The notes under the pieces: model-generated
Database searches by the model: none
The model's input: the letters and a program-made list of their open reading frames with translations, nothing else
Told to the model about the DNA's origin: nothing
Program-made: the position numbers and the translations under genes
From: Microbacterium testaceum
GTDB taxonomy: Bacteria > Actinomycetota > Actinomycetes > Actinomycetales > Microbacteriaceae
DNA length: 64,000 bases
Assembly: GCF_029761935.1 (NCBI RefSeq)
Contig: NZ_CP121699.1
Coordinates: 1,612,001-1,676,000, forward strand
Reading direction: 5' to 3'
Part shown: positions 35,185-43,955 of the stretch, piece after piece
How the letters are laid out: the number at the start of each line of letters is the position of its first letter
Numbering within the stretch: the first letter of the stretch is position 1

Positions 35185-35655
35185 TTACCAGCGGTAGTGC
35201 GCGAAGGCGCGGTTCGACTCGGCCATCTTGTGGGTGTCTTCGCGGCGCTTGACCGCGGCACCGAGGCCGTTCGAGGCGTCGAGGATCTCGTTCTGCAGAC
35301 GCTCGGTCATCGTCTTCTCACGACGACCCTTCGCGTAGCTCACGAGCCAGCGCAGCGCGAGGGTGTTCGCACGGTGCGGCTTGACCTCGACGGGAACCTG
35401 GTAGGTCGAGCCACCGACGCGGCGGCTCTTGACCTCGAGGGTGGGACGGACGTTGTCGAGCGCCTTCTTGAGCGTGGCGACGGCGTCCTGGCTGTTCTTC
35501 GCCTCGACACCCTTGAGGGCGTCGTAGACGATCGACTCGGCGATGGACTTCTTTCCGTCGACGAGGATCTTGTTGACCAGCTGGGTGACGACGGGAGCGC
35601 CGTACACCGGGTCGTTGACGACGGGACGCTTCGGGGCAGGACCCTTACGAGGCAT
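35185..35655 (-). CDS. rpsG: 30S ribosomal protein S7
   Basis: This 156-residue S7 nucleates the 30S head and contacts E-site t[43 protein letters not shown] and [20 protein letters not shown] with the C-terminal NRAFAHYRW are typical. It starts 5 nt past the rpsL stop. Confidence 0.98.
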   Translation of the reverse strand: MPRKGPAPKRPVVNDPVYGAPVVTQLVNKILVDGKKSIAESIVYDALKGVEAKNSQDAVATLKKALDNVRPTLEVKSRRVGGSTYQVPVEVKPHRANTLALRWLVSYAKGRREKTMTERLQNEILDASNGLGAAVKRREDTHKMAESNRAFAHYRW

Positions 35656-35660
35656 GTTTC

Positions 35661-36029
35661 TCAGCCCTTCTTCGCGCCGTAGCGGCTGCGAGCCTGCTTA
35701 CGGTTCTTGACAGCCTGGGTGTCGAGTGCACCGCGGACGATCTTGTAACGGACACCGGGGAGGTCCTTGACGCGACCGCCGCGAACCAGCACGAGCGAGT
35801 GCTCCTGCAGGTTGTGGCCCTCGCCGGGGATGTAGGCGGTGACCTCGGTGCCGTTGCGCAGCTTCACGCGGGCGACCTTGCGCATGGCCGAGTTCGGCTT
35901 CTTGGGGGTCGTGGTGTACACGCGGGTGCACACGCCGGCCTGCTGGGGGTTCGACTTCAGCGCGGGAGCCTTGGTCTTCGAGACCTTCGGCGAGCGGCCC
36001 TTGCGAACCAACTGCTGAATGGTTGGCAC
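35661..36029 (-). CDS. rpsL: 30S ribosomal protein S12
   Basis: This 122-residue S12 monitors decoding. [40 protein letters not shown] and [17 protein letters not shown] are invariant. Lys at the classic streptomycin sites (TPKKPNS and RVKDLPG) is unchanged, so the drug-sensitive form is predicted. The start is GTG 36029 with AAGGAG upstream. It heads the str operon. Confidence 0.97.
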   Translation of the reverse strand: MPTIQQLVRKGRSPKVSKTKAPALKSNPQQAGVCTRVYTTTPKKPNSAMRKVARVKLRNGTEVTAYIPGEGHNLQEHSLVLVRGGRVKDLPGVRYKIVRGALDTQAVKNRKQARSRYGAKKG

Positions 36030-36384
36030 GTTCTCTCCTTGATTGGCTGGACGTTTCCTCGCGGTGGCGCCCAGGGTGCTGCACGGTGACAGCGTCGTGT
36101 CTCCCCCGTCATGTCGCTCATCTTGCGAATCGTGACGTGTCGGGCTCACGTGTGATCCACCGCGCGCCAGAATGATCTAGCGCGATTCGTGGTGGATATG
36201 CCGTGGGGGCGACCTGTTCGCAGGCCGATCCCTGAGATGGTGCGAGCGTTGATCCGAACGACCCACCCGAAGGCATGACGCACGGCGCGCGTGAACGCAC
36301 ACCCGGTCAATGATACGCGTTCCCCGGGACGTGGGCAAACGAGTACGGGTCCGGTCACTGGGAGTATCCCGGATGCCGTGCCCC
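36030..36384. other. 355-nt gap: str operon leader and promoter
   Basis: The gap holds the rpsL promoter (36309-36338) and a leader of about 270 nt between it and GTG 36029. Small frames inside it have no ribosome binding site and overlap the promoter. I see no riboswitch or strong hairpin. Confidence 0.6.
36310..36338 (-). promoter_or_regulatory. str operon promoter (rpsL)
   Basis: Minus-strand TTGCCC (-35) and TATCAT (-10) are separated by 17 nt. TATCAT matches five of six consensus bases. The start near 36303 gives a long leader, like that of the S10 operon. Confidence 0.65.
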
Positions 36385-37458
36385 TCAGCCTGTCAGCAGC
36401 AGGACGGCCCCGACGATCGAGGCGACGAGCACCACTGCGACGACCGCGACGAGGACGATGACGCGGCCGGCGCCCCGGTTCGCGCGCGGACGGACCGTCC
36501 CGACGTCCGGGGCCGACGGCGCTCGGACGGCGGCGACACGCTCCACTCGCGCGGGCGCCTCGCGTCGCGGTCCGTACGACTCCGTGGCGAGAGCGGCGGG
36601 AACACGGGCATCGCGAACGGCTCCCTCGACCACCGGTTCCGTCCGCTCCCCTGCCGCTTCGCGACGACGACGGCGCGAGCCCGAGGCGGTCTCGTCGTCG
36701 ACGTCCGCGGCGGGACGCGCGCGCGTGGCCTCGTCGAGCGGATCCGGGTCGGAGCTCCGGCGACGGGTGAGCTCGTCGGGGACCACACCCTCCGCCTCCG
36801 GCGTCGATCGGCTCCGCGTCGCCTCGTCGGGAACGGCCGCGTCGAGCGGGGGACGCGTGGTGGCGCGCCGCGGAGCCGTGGTGCCCACCTCGTCGTCGGC
36901 GGGACCGGCCCGGCCGGGAAGTGCGGGTCGCGTCGGGGGCGTAGCGATGGTCGCGTCGTCAAGCGCCTCACGACGCGAGACGACCGTCGCGTCGTCGGGA
37001 AGATCCACCCGCGATCGCGACATCTCACCCGCCGGCACCTCCGCGCGCGACACGATCGTCTCGTCGTCCGGAAGCTCCACCCCCGAAACCGAGGGCTCCT
37101 CCCCCGGCGCCTCACGACGCGACACGACCGTCGCCTCGTCCGCACGCTCCACCAGCGAAACCGAGGACTCCTCCCCCGGCGCCTCACGACGCGACACGAC
37201 CGTCGCCTCGTCCGCACGCTCCACCCGCGAAGCCGAGGACCCCTCCCCCGGCGTCCGCCGCGAGACGTACGTCTCGCCCTCGGGGGCGTCGGCCGCCGAC
37301 AGAACCGTGTCGTCGTCCGGGGTGTCCCGACGGGACAGGACCGTCTCGTCGGCGAGCTCGTCGTCCTCCGCCGGCGGCGGGGTCGGCCACGATCGGAGTC
37401 GCCCTGCCCAGAGCGTGACCTCGTCGGGGTCGTCCGGGCGGTCGTACGGGCCGCTCAC
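36385..37458 (-). CDS. tail-anchored protein with D/E-x-T-V-x-S-R-R repeat array
   Basis: I do not recognise a named family. This 357-residue protein is acidic and disordered-looking, with one membrane segment at the very C-terminus (about 333-355). Residues 35-170 carry about eight copies of a motif such as ADETVLSRR, GETYVSRR, DEATVVSRR, DDETIVSR and DDATVVSRR, and two adjacent 24-residue units are almost identical in DNA and protein (37085-37227). An acidic patch before Thr and basic residues after it resembles sites that actinobacterial Ser/Thr kinases phosphorylate and FHA domains bind. The gene upstream (overlap 4 nt) encodes an FHA protein and the operon starts with a kinase. I infer a membrane-tethered phospho-scaffold. 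Confidence 0.75.
   Translation of the reverse strand: MSGPYDRPDDPDEVTLWAGRLRSWPTPPPAEDDELADETVLSRRDTPDDDTVLSAADAPEGETYVSRRTPGEGSSASRVERADEATVVSRREAPGEESSVSLVERADEATVVSRREAPGEEPSVSGVELPDDETIVSRAEVPAGEMSRSRVDLPDDATVVSRREALDDATIATPPTRPALPGRAGPADDEVGTTAPRRATTRPPLDAAVPDEATRSRSTPEAEGVVPDELTRRRSSDPDPLDEATRARPAADVDDETASGSRRRRREAAGERTEPVVEGAVRDARVPAALATESYGPRREAPARVERVAAVRAPSAPDVGTVRPRANRGAGRVIVLVAVVAVVLVASIVGAVLLLTG
37085..37227 (-). repeat. 72-bp near-perfect tandem repeat
   Basis: Two units of 72 bp (24 codons), beginning at 37085 and 37157, are almost identical. Each encodes one kinase-motif repeat with its spacer (SRREAPGEE plus a VER-type end). The high DNA identity points to recent duplication and likely length variation between strains. 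Confidence 0.75.
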
Positions 37459-39014
37459 GCGTCGCTCCGCGAGAGGCGCACCTCCGCGTCACCGAGGAAG
37501 AAGCGCTCACCGGCTTCGATCTCCTCGCCCGGAGGGGCCTCGACCTCGGTACCCATGAGCGTGGCGAAGAGGACGCCGTTGGTGGAGTGCAGATCGGTGA
37601 CGTACCAGGTGTCGCCGCGGAGCTCGAGACGCGCGTGGGTCTTGGAGACCGTCCGCGTCTCGTCCGAGATCGGCACGAGCTGCGCATCCGGATAGGCGGA
37701 GTCGGGGCCGGGACGGCGACCCAGGATCACCACCGCGGAGGTGAGATCGACGGGCGTGCCACTCGGTGGCACGAGAGCCCACGGGATCCGCTTGCGACGC
37801 GTGACGACGGTCCGATCGAGGGCGTCGAAGTCGTCCTCCGCCGACACCGCCGGAACCTCGGGCTGCGTGTAGAGCGCCGACACCGACGTGCGCGCGGAGC
37901 GGGGGGAGCCGGCATCCGGAGCCTCAGCCACCGCGGAGACCGCCTCGGACAACTCGGGGAACTCGTCGAGGGCCGCGGCCACCGAGGGGCGAGGAGCGGG
38001 GACCACGTCGGGTGCGGGGCGGGTGAGGGGCACGTCCGCGATGGGCGCCGACGCGGCGCCCTGCGAGGAACGACGCGGCGGGTTGGCCCACGGAGCGACG
38101 GGGTCGGACTCCTCCTCCACTTCGTCGGTCGGAGCGGGCGAGGGCGTCGGTGCGACCACGGGCGGCGCCCAGGTAGGGACGACCGCCGGCGGTTCGGCGA
38201 CGTGGGAGCGCGGAGCCTCGGGCGCCGCGGACGGAACCGACGGGGCGGCGGGGGCGGCTGCGGGACGGTCGTCCTCGACAGGTGAGCCGTCGCGCAGGGC
38301 GTCGAGCACCTCGAAGACGGACGTCGCGGGCGCGGCGTCGCGGGACTGCCCGACCCGCTCGTCCTCTGCACGAGGGCGCTCCGCCGCGGGCGCGGGGACG
38401 TGAGCCGGCGGGGCCCAGTCGTTCACCGAGGGAACCGCGTCGGCGAGCGACGGCGAGGGAGCGGCGAAGGGAAGGGTGACCGGGGCGGATACCGGCGCGG
38501 GCGGCGCGGAGGGAGCCGCGGCATTCGGGGCGGGAGCCGAGGGGCCCTGTTCCGGGGTCCATCCGCCGATGAGGGGGACGTACGGACCGTCGAAGTCCTT
38601 GCCGCGACGGACGGGAGCGGAGTTCTCGTCGGGGCGGCTCGTACGGCGCTCCCCGTGCCACCGCGCGGACCCGAAGCCCAGGATGCTCGCCCAGATGACG
38701 GGGAACAACGCCCCCACGACGGTGAGGCCCGCTCCGACCCCGAACCCCGTGTTGATGCGATGCACCGCCACGATGAAGACCGCGATGAAGGCGATCCCTC
38801 CGAAGATGGGCACGAGGTTCAACAGGATCAGCCACGGCGAGAACCCGCCGAGCTTGAGCACGGTGGCCACGTTCAGGAACGGCACCCACGCCTTCCAGAC
38901 GGGTTCTCCGACCTTGCGGAAAAGAGCCGCGAGGGCGAGCGCGAGCCAGACGTACAGGACGACGACGAGGGCGAATGACGTCGCCCCGAGCACCACCATG
39001 GTCGAATCGTTCAT
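37455..39014 (-). CDS. membrane protein with C-terminal FHA domain
   Basis: This 519-residue protein has four hydrophobic segments in residues 5-115 (DUF5684-like: AWVPFLNVATVLKLGGFSPW), a Pro/Ala-rich linker of about 270 residues and an FHA domain at about 425-515. The FHA marks are VILGRRPG, SKTHARLELRGDTWYVTD and HSTNGVL, so phosphothreonine binding should be intact. About 20 residues before the FHA domain sits RTVVTRR, matching the motif of the adjacent repeat protein and recalling GarA-type self-binding. It overlaps both neighbours by 4 nt. It should gather phosphorylated partners at the membrane. Confidence 0.85.
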   Translation of the reverse strand: MNDSTMVVLGATSFALVVVLYVWLALALAALFRKVGEPVWKAWVPFLNVATVLKLGGFSPWLILLNLVPIFGGIAFIAVFIVAVHRINTGFGVGAGLTVVGALFPVIWASILGFGSARWHGERRTSRPDENSAPVRRGKDFDGPYVPLIGGWTPEQGPSAPAPNAAAPSAPPAPVSAPVTLPFAAPSPSLADAVPSVNDWAPPAHVPAPAAERPRAEDERVGQSRDAAPATSVFEVLDALRDGSPVEDDRPAAAPAAPSVPSAAPEAPRSHVAEPPAVVPTWAPPVVAPTPSPAPTDEVEEESDPVAPWANPPRRSSQGAASAPIADVPLTRPAPDVVPAPRPSVAAALDEFPELSEAVSAVAEAPDAGSPRSARTSVSALYTQPEVPAVSAEDDFDALDRTVVTRRKRIPWALVPPSGTPVDLTSAVVILGRRPGPDSAYPDAQLVPISDETRTVSKTHARLELRGDTWYVTDLHSTNGVLFATLMGTEVEAPPGEEIEAGERFFLGDAEVRLSRSDA

Positions 39015-41521
39015 GTCGTGTCGCGTTCCACCAGGGCGGTGGAGCGCTTCCCCCTCTCGTCGCGGTGCGGCGACCCCCGCCGCGAAGGGCGTGGAGCGAG
39101 GAACCGCAGGAACGATCTCAACGATACGGCCGCACGCAGGCGCCGCCAGAAGCCCCGCTCACGGGTGAGAGTACGGCGTTCCTCGTCGACGATGCGCCAG
39201 AACGCCTCCACCTCGTCGGAATCCACCTGCTCCGACGAGAACACGGCCCGGTCGGCACCCTCGGCGAGAAGCGTTCCGGAGGGGGTGGCGAAGGCCTCCG
39301 CCACCTCGAGACGCGTCGGCGCGCGCGGAAGGGTGCGACCCGCATCGACGCCCGCGTCGACGTATTCGTCCCAGCCTCCGGCGATGGCCGTCCGCGGATC
39401 CGCGTCACGGCGCCGCCCACGACGGCGCACCGCCTTGGCGATGACGACCGCGAGGAACGGGCCGAAGAGCACGAGCAGGACGAGCAGCGAGATCCCCGCG
39501 ATGCGCAGGCTCGCCCACAGCCAGGCGAGGTCGACCCCGTCGTCGGTGCGCGGGTCGTCGTTCTGGGCGTTGTCCTCCTGGACCGGCTCGGGAGGCACGA
39601 CCTCCTGAACGGTGTCGGGCCGCACCTCCGTGACGTTCTCGGGATCCTGCTGCTGAGTAACCTCGAGGCTCGGCGACTGCTCCCACTGCGGGGTGACATC
39701 GATGGGAGCCCATCGGCCGTCGGATCCCTGCACCTCGGTCCACGCGGTGAGATCGCGCGCTCGACACTCCCCCGCCTCGCAGGTGGAGAGCTTCGCGTCC
39801 GTGGACACCAACCGCGTGCCCACGACCACCCGAGCCGGGAAGCCGAGCTCGTGGGCCATGAGCGCCGTGGCGACGGCGAACTGCTCGTCATCGCCGACGG
39901 CGGCGACGAAGTTACCCGAGGCGGCGGCTCGCGGGTCGTCCTCCCGCTCGAGCAGACGCTCGAACATGCGGTCGATACGGGCCAGGGAATGTCCGGACGC
40001 GCTGGGCTGGAGCTGGTACCCCTGCAGACCGGCCGCCCACTTCGGCGTCGGCCCACCCTCCGGGGCGAGGCTGTGGCTGAGGTAGCCCCGCTGACGGAGC
40101 ATCTGGACCAGGCTCTGCAGGGCCGCGCCGTCGTTGCCGTTGGCGTGTTCCTGGACCCAGCGACGGAGGTTGTCTCCCCCGGCGACGCCGTCTCCCGCGC
40201 CCGGCGGGGTCATCGTGGCGAGGTCGTTGGTGACGGGCTCGACGGCGTCGAGGCGGTAGCGATCCCCCTCGACGAGCCCGCCGTCAGCGGTCTGCACGCC
40301 CGCCTCGGCGTCGGAGCTGTAGTAGAACCGGTCGGCAAGAAGGCCGCGGCGGTCTCCCTCGAACGTAGCGGACGCGAGACGGCCGGCGGTCGGCATCCAA
40401 ATGCCTCCGAGATCGACGATCTCGACCTCCGCCTCGACGGGCCTGCCCTCCCCCGCATCGCGCGTCGACGGAAGGCGCACGAACCCGGCACCCTCGTTGC
40501 CGGAAGCCCGGAAGATCTCGCCGTCGTAGGCGTCGAGGGTCGCGATGCGGATGCGCTCGGGCTCCGCCCCCGTCCCGCCGACGCGGAACAGCACCTGGTC
40601 CGAGCGCGCGTCGGAGAACATCGAGCGGTACTCCGACAGGGGACTCACGGCCTCGGCGATCAGTCGCTCCGGACCGGCGGCCGATCGGAGGACCTGGCGA
40701 TCCGCGTCGCGCGCGGCCGCAGGGACCACGGCGACCGTGACGGCCACCGCGACCACCAGCATCCCCGCGCCGAGGCCCAGCCGTCGGCGATCCGCACGCG
40801 AGCGCCCAGGGCCCACGGGAACGGCCGAGACGTCGCTCGCTCGGCGGAGGGCTCGCCCGCGCTCGTCCTGCGCCCTCCACGCCAACCACAGCACCGAGAC
40901 CAGCAGTGCGCTGAGACCCACGAACGTCTCCACCGGCGCCGGCAGCTCGAACGAGCCGATCGACAGGGGCGCGCTGGTCGAGGTGCGCCCGAAGAAGAGG
41001 CCGAACCCGGTCATGCCCAGACCGCCCACGACCGCGAACGGCGCCCAGCGATCGCCGCGGGTGGCGAGAGCGAAGGTGAGGGCGGTCCCCACGAGGAAGA
41101 TCACGAGCGCGGGGATCAACAGGTTGCGGTAGGCCCCCACCGGCAGATCGACCGTGACGAGGTCCTTCCAGGCGACGATGACGCCCGCGAACGACTCGCC
41201 CAGGCCGCGCAGGACGTCGAGGGGAGAGGTGAGCCGCGAGGGGACGGCCAGCGGAACCGCGAGCACCGTGAACGCCCCCAGCAGACCGGCGGCGAGGATC
41301 CACCCGCTCCACCGGCGCCACGACACAACCCCCACCACCGCTCCGGCGACGATGACCGACACCGCCACCAGCAGCAGGAAGGAGCCCGACGCGTAAACGG
41401 GCCAGGCGGCGACGGTGGCCAGCGCGACCGACAGCACGGTGTAGACGACAGCGGCCGCATTGCGCGGCAGGTTCGTCTCGCGCCGGCGCATCCCCGCGCG
41501 CGTGCTCCGACGCCCGCTCAC
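39011..41521 (-). CDS. TgpA-like membrane protein with inactive-looking transglutaminase domain
   Basis: This 836-residue protein has about six N-terminal membrane segments (20-265), an extracellular region with a transglutaminase-like core (about 455-600), another membrane segment near 660-690 and a cytosolic tail. The core keeps the fold marks HELGFPARVVVGT and RWAPIDVTPQ. At the catalytic Cys position (usually GDCEQFA) it reads VGDDEQFA, and at the His position (usually HAWVEV) it reads LTAWTEV. The Asp is kept. Cys and His are lost, so protease or crosslinking activity is unlikely. A binding role is more plausible. It overlaps the genes on both sides by 4 nt. Confidence 0.85.
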   Translation of the reverse strand: MSGRRSTRAGMRRRETNLPRNAAAVVYTVLSVALATVAAWPVYASGSFLLLVAVSVIVAGAVVGVVSWRRWSGWILAAGLLGAFTVLAVPLAVPSRLTSPLDVLRGLGESFAGVIVAWKDLVTVDLPVGAYRNLLIPALVIFLVGTALTFALATRGDRWAPFAVVGGLGMTGFGLFFGRTSTSAPLSIGSFELPAPVETFVGLSALLVSVLWLAWRAQDERGRALRRASDVSAVPVGPGRSRADRRRLGLGAGMLVVAVAVTVAVVPAAARDADRQVLRSAAGPERLIAEAVSPLSEYRSMFSDARSDQVLFRVGGTGAEPERIRIATLDAYDGEIFRASGNEGAGFVRLPSTRDAGEGRPVEAEVEIVDLGGIWMPTAGRLASATFEGDRRGLLADRFYYSSDAEAGVQTADGGLVEGDRYRLDAVEPVTNDLATMTPPGAGDGVAGGDNLRRWVQEHANGNDGAALQSLVQMLRQRGYLSHSLAPEGGPTPKWAAGLQGYQLQPSASGHSLARIDRMFERLLEREDDPRAAASGNFVAAVGDDEQFAVATALMAHELGFPARVVVGTRLVSTDAKLSTCEAGECRARDLTAWTEVQGSDGRWAPIDVTPQWEQSPSLEVTQQQDPENVTEVRPDTVQEVVPPEPVQEDNAQNDDPRTDDGVDLAWLWASLRIAGISLLVLLVLFGPFLAVVIAKAVRRRGRRRDADPRTAIAGGWDEYVDAGVDAGRTLPRAPTRLEVAEAFATPSGTLLAEGADRAVFSSEQVDSDEVEAFWRIVDEERRTLTRERGFWRRLRAAVSLRSFLRFLAPRPSRRGSPHRDERGKRSTALVERDTT

Positions 41522-42894
41522 GAGGTCGCCCCCCTCACCAGCAGACCCGAGAGGTCGTCGAGAGTGCCGATGGTCAGCACCCTCAGGCCCGCGATGTTCT
41601 GCATCCGCGGGTGCGCGCGCTCGTCGCAGATCACGGCGGCGACGGCCGTGTCGGCCGGGAACGCGAGGGCCGCCTGGCGCAGGCGGGTGAGCGGCACCGT
41701 GGCGCCCACGACCACGAAGGCGATCGAGAGGCGTTCGTTCGCCTCGGATGCCAATCGGCAGACGTCCTCGACCGGCATGGTGTTCTCGTGCCGCTCGATC
41801 GCGCTGAAACCGTCGAGCATCGTGCGCGGGGCCACGACGGGGATGTGGCGGATGGCGCGCAGGCGCCCCTTCACGACACGCGGGATCTCGGACCCGGTGA
41901 CGATGTCGATGTCACGCGCGTCGCGCACGGCCCGAAGGCCCAGGGAGGCCGCGGCCGAGACGGCGAGCTCGTACTCGTCGGCGTCCGTGTACTCCTGCGT
42001 CGCCGCAGCGAGCACGACCGCCATCCTCGAGCGGCGCGACTCTTCGTACTGCCGCACCATGAGCCGGCCCGTCTTCGCGGTGGACTTCCAGTGCACCTGC
42101 CGGCGGGAGTCCCCGGGGACGTACTCGCGGATGGCGTGGAACGACATGTCCGCATCGACCAGTCGGCGCGTGGCGTTGCCCTCGAGGTCGCGCACGAGAC
42201 CCGCGCTCGTGGAGGGCAGCCCCACCGTGCGCGGGTGCACGAACAAGTCGTGCACATCGTCGAAGGCGTGCTCGCGACGAAGCAGGCCCACGGGGTCGCT
42301 GCGCACCGTCGTGACGGGCCCGACCCGGACGACTCCGCGCGGGAGCGGGGGGATCTCGAGCGGTTCGGTGGAGCTCTGCCCGGGGCGGAGGAAGGGCACC
42401 CCGAACTCCACGAGGCCCCGGCCGACGGGGATGTCGAGGCGGCCGGGCAGCGCGGGACGCGCGCTCTCGTTGCGCACCACGATCTGTCCCGTCACACCGT
42501 TGCCGGCGGTCACGCGCTCGTGCTCGAGCGCCAGGTCGACCTCGTAGGCCCGAGCACCGAACAGGAACGGCACGCTCATGACCAGCAGGATCAGCGCCGC
42601 GCTCCCCGCGACCATCCACTCGACCCACCCGAACAGCGCGCCCAGCAGCAGGCCGACGGTCGCGGCGACCACGACCACCGCCCCGGCGGGCCGCACGGTC
42701 CGACCGGCCCATCGCACCGCGGCGGCGACGGCCTCGGTCGTGATCCGCCACCACTCCGCGACCTGGACCACCGCGCGCACGATCCGACGCTGTCGACGGA
42801 CCGAGGTCGACGTGACCGAGGTGCGCGAGCCGGTCACCATCGTGCCCGCCGAGGTCCGCGTGAGACGCGACTCGGTCAGATTCAGATCGGGCAC
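41518..42894 (-). CDS. DUF58 domain membrane protein
   Basis: This 458-residue protein has two membrane segments near residues 62-105 and a large cytosolic domain with the DUF58 block REYVPGDSRRQVHWKSTAK then RLMVRQYEESRRSRMAVVLA. DUF58 proteins nearly always pair with MoxR ATPases and transglutaminase proteins, and the von Willebrand-like fold is thought to hold partners for MoxR remodelling. ATG 42894 is 46 nt past moxR. The stop overlaps the transglutaminase-like gene by 4 nt. Confidence 0.88.
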   Translation of the reverse strand: MPDLNLTESRLTRTSAGTMVTGSRTSVTSTSVRRQRRIVRAVVQVAEWWRITTEAVAAAVRWAGRTVRPAGAVVVVAATVGLLLGALFGWVEWMVAGSAALILLVMSVPFLFGARAYEVDLALEHERVTAGNGVTGQIVVRNESARPALPGRLDIPVGRGLVEFGVPFLRPGQSSTEPLEIPPLPRGVVRVGPVTTVRSDPVGLLRREHAFDDVHDLFVHPRTVGLPSTSAGLVRDLEGNATRRLVDADMSFHAIREYVPGDSRRQVHWKSTAKTGRLMVRQYEESRRSRMAVVLAAATQEYTDADEYELAVSAAASLGLRAVRDARDIDIVTGSEIPRVVKGRLRAIRHIPVVAPRTMLDGFSAIERHENTMPVEDVCRLASEANERLSIAFVVVGATVPLTRLRQAALAFPADTAVAAVICDERAHPRMQNIAGLRVLTIGTLDDLSGLLVRGATS

Positions 42895-42940
42895 GGCTCA
42901 CCCCCCGAGCGGGGTGCGGACGCCACGGGACGCGCCACCG

Positions 42941-43906
42941 TCAGGCGCTCTCGCGCTGCGAGGGCGGCTGGGTGTCGAGGAGCACCTGGCCGATGACGGC
43001 CTCTTGGGTGACCCCGTCGAACTCGGCTTCGGGATGCAGGATGAGCCGGTGCGCCAGCACCGCCACGGCCAGGGCCTTGACGTCGTCGGGGGTGGCGTAG
43101 GTCCGCCCCTGCGACGCGGCACGGGCGCGCGTGGCACGCGTGAGGGCGAGGGCCCCGCGGATGCTCACGCCGAGGCGGACCTCGTCGGCCGTGCGGGTGG
43201 CATCCACGAGACGCGCGATGTAGTCGAGCACGAGCGCGTCGACGTAGACGGATGCCGCGAGGTCGGCCATTCCGACCAGGGCCTGCGGCGTGATGATCGC
43301 GTGCAGCTCGGCCGTGGCGACGGGCGCACCGTCGAGGATGCGGACGGTCGCCGCGTGGTCGGGGTACCCGAGCGAGGTGCGCAGCAGGAAGCGGTCGAGC
43401 TGGGCCTCGGGGAGACGGTAGGTTCCCGCCTGCTCGACGGGGTTCTGGGTCGCCAGGACGAGGAAGGGCACGCCCACCTCTCGAGAGACGCCGTCGATGG
43501 TGACCTTGCCCTCTTCCATGACCTCGAGCAGCGCCGACTGGGTCTTGGGGCTCGCGCGGTTGATCTCGTCGGCCAGGACGATGTTCGCGAAGATCGGGCC
43601 GGTGTGAAACTCGAAGGTCCCCGTCTTCTGGTCGTAGACCGTGATGCCCGTGATGTCACCGGGGAGGAGATCGGGGGTGAACTGGATGCGCGTGTTCGTG
43701 CCCTGGACCGACGACGCGACCGCCCGCGCGAGCGAGGTCTTGCCGGTGCCGGGGACGTCCTCGAGGAGGACGTGGCCGTCGCTGAGCATGGCGGTGAGCA
43801 CCAGCTCGACCACGTGCCGCTTGCCGAGAACGGCGCGCTCGACGTTGTCGGCGATCTGCGAGAAGGTCTGGGAGAACCAGGTGGCCTGCTCCTGGGTGAT
43901 CGTCAT
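42941..43906 (-). CDS. MoxR-family AAA+ ATPase
   Basis: This 321-residue AAA+ ATPase has Walker A EDVPGTGKTS, Walker B IVLADEINRASPKTQSALLE, sensor ATQNPVEQAGTYRLPEAQLD and RFLLR finger. MoxR proteins act as chaperones that mature or remodel VWA/DUF58 partner proteins. I chose ATG 43906, with GAAGGA upstream, giving the family length. The longer frame adds an unrelated Arg/Ser-rich 126-residue extension. It lies 49 nt past the giant Ig-like gene and is followed by its usual DUF58 and transglutaminase partners. Confidence 0.93.
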   Translation of the reverse strand: MTITQEQATWFSQTFSQIADNVERAVLGKRHVVELVLTAMLSDGHVLLEDVPGTGKTSLARAVASSVQGTNTRIQFTPDLLPGDITGITVYDQKTGTFEFHTGPIFANIVLADEINRASPKTQSALLEVMEEGKVTIDGVSREVGVPFLVLATQNPVEQAGTYRLPEAQLDRFLLRTSLGYPDHAATVRILDGAPVATAELHAIITPQALVGMADLAASVYVDALVLDYIARLVDATRTADEVRLGVSIRGALALTRATRARAASQGRTYATPDDVKALAVAVLAHRLILHPEAEFDGVTQEAVIGQVLLDTQPPSQRESA

Positions 43907-43955
43907 GTCGAAATCCTTCGGTGGGCGAGAGCGGGAATGGGGATGCCGGGAGGGC

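Noticed and set aside
36146..36358. 70-codon minus-strand frame in the str leader
   Set aside because: It overlaps the rpsL promoter, lacks a ribosome binding site and has no family features.
38975..42547. 1190-codon plus-strand open frame
   Set aside because: It is antisense to the FHA, transglutaminase-like and DUF58 genes, is Arg-rich without domains, and is explained by third-position GC in the true frames.
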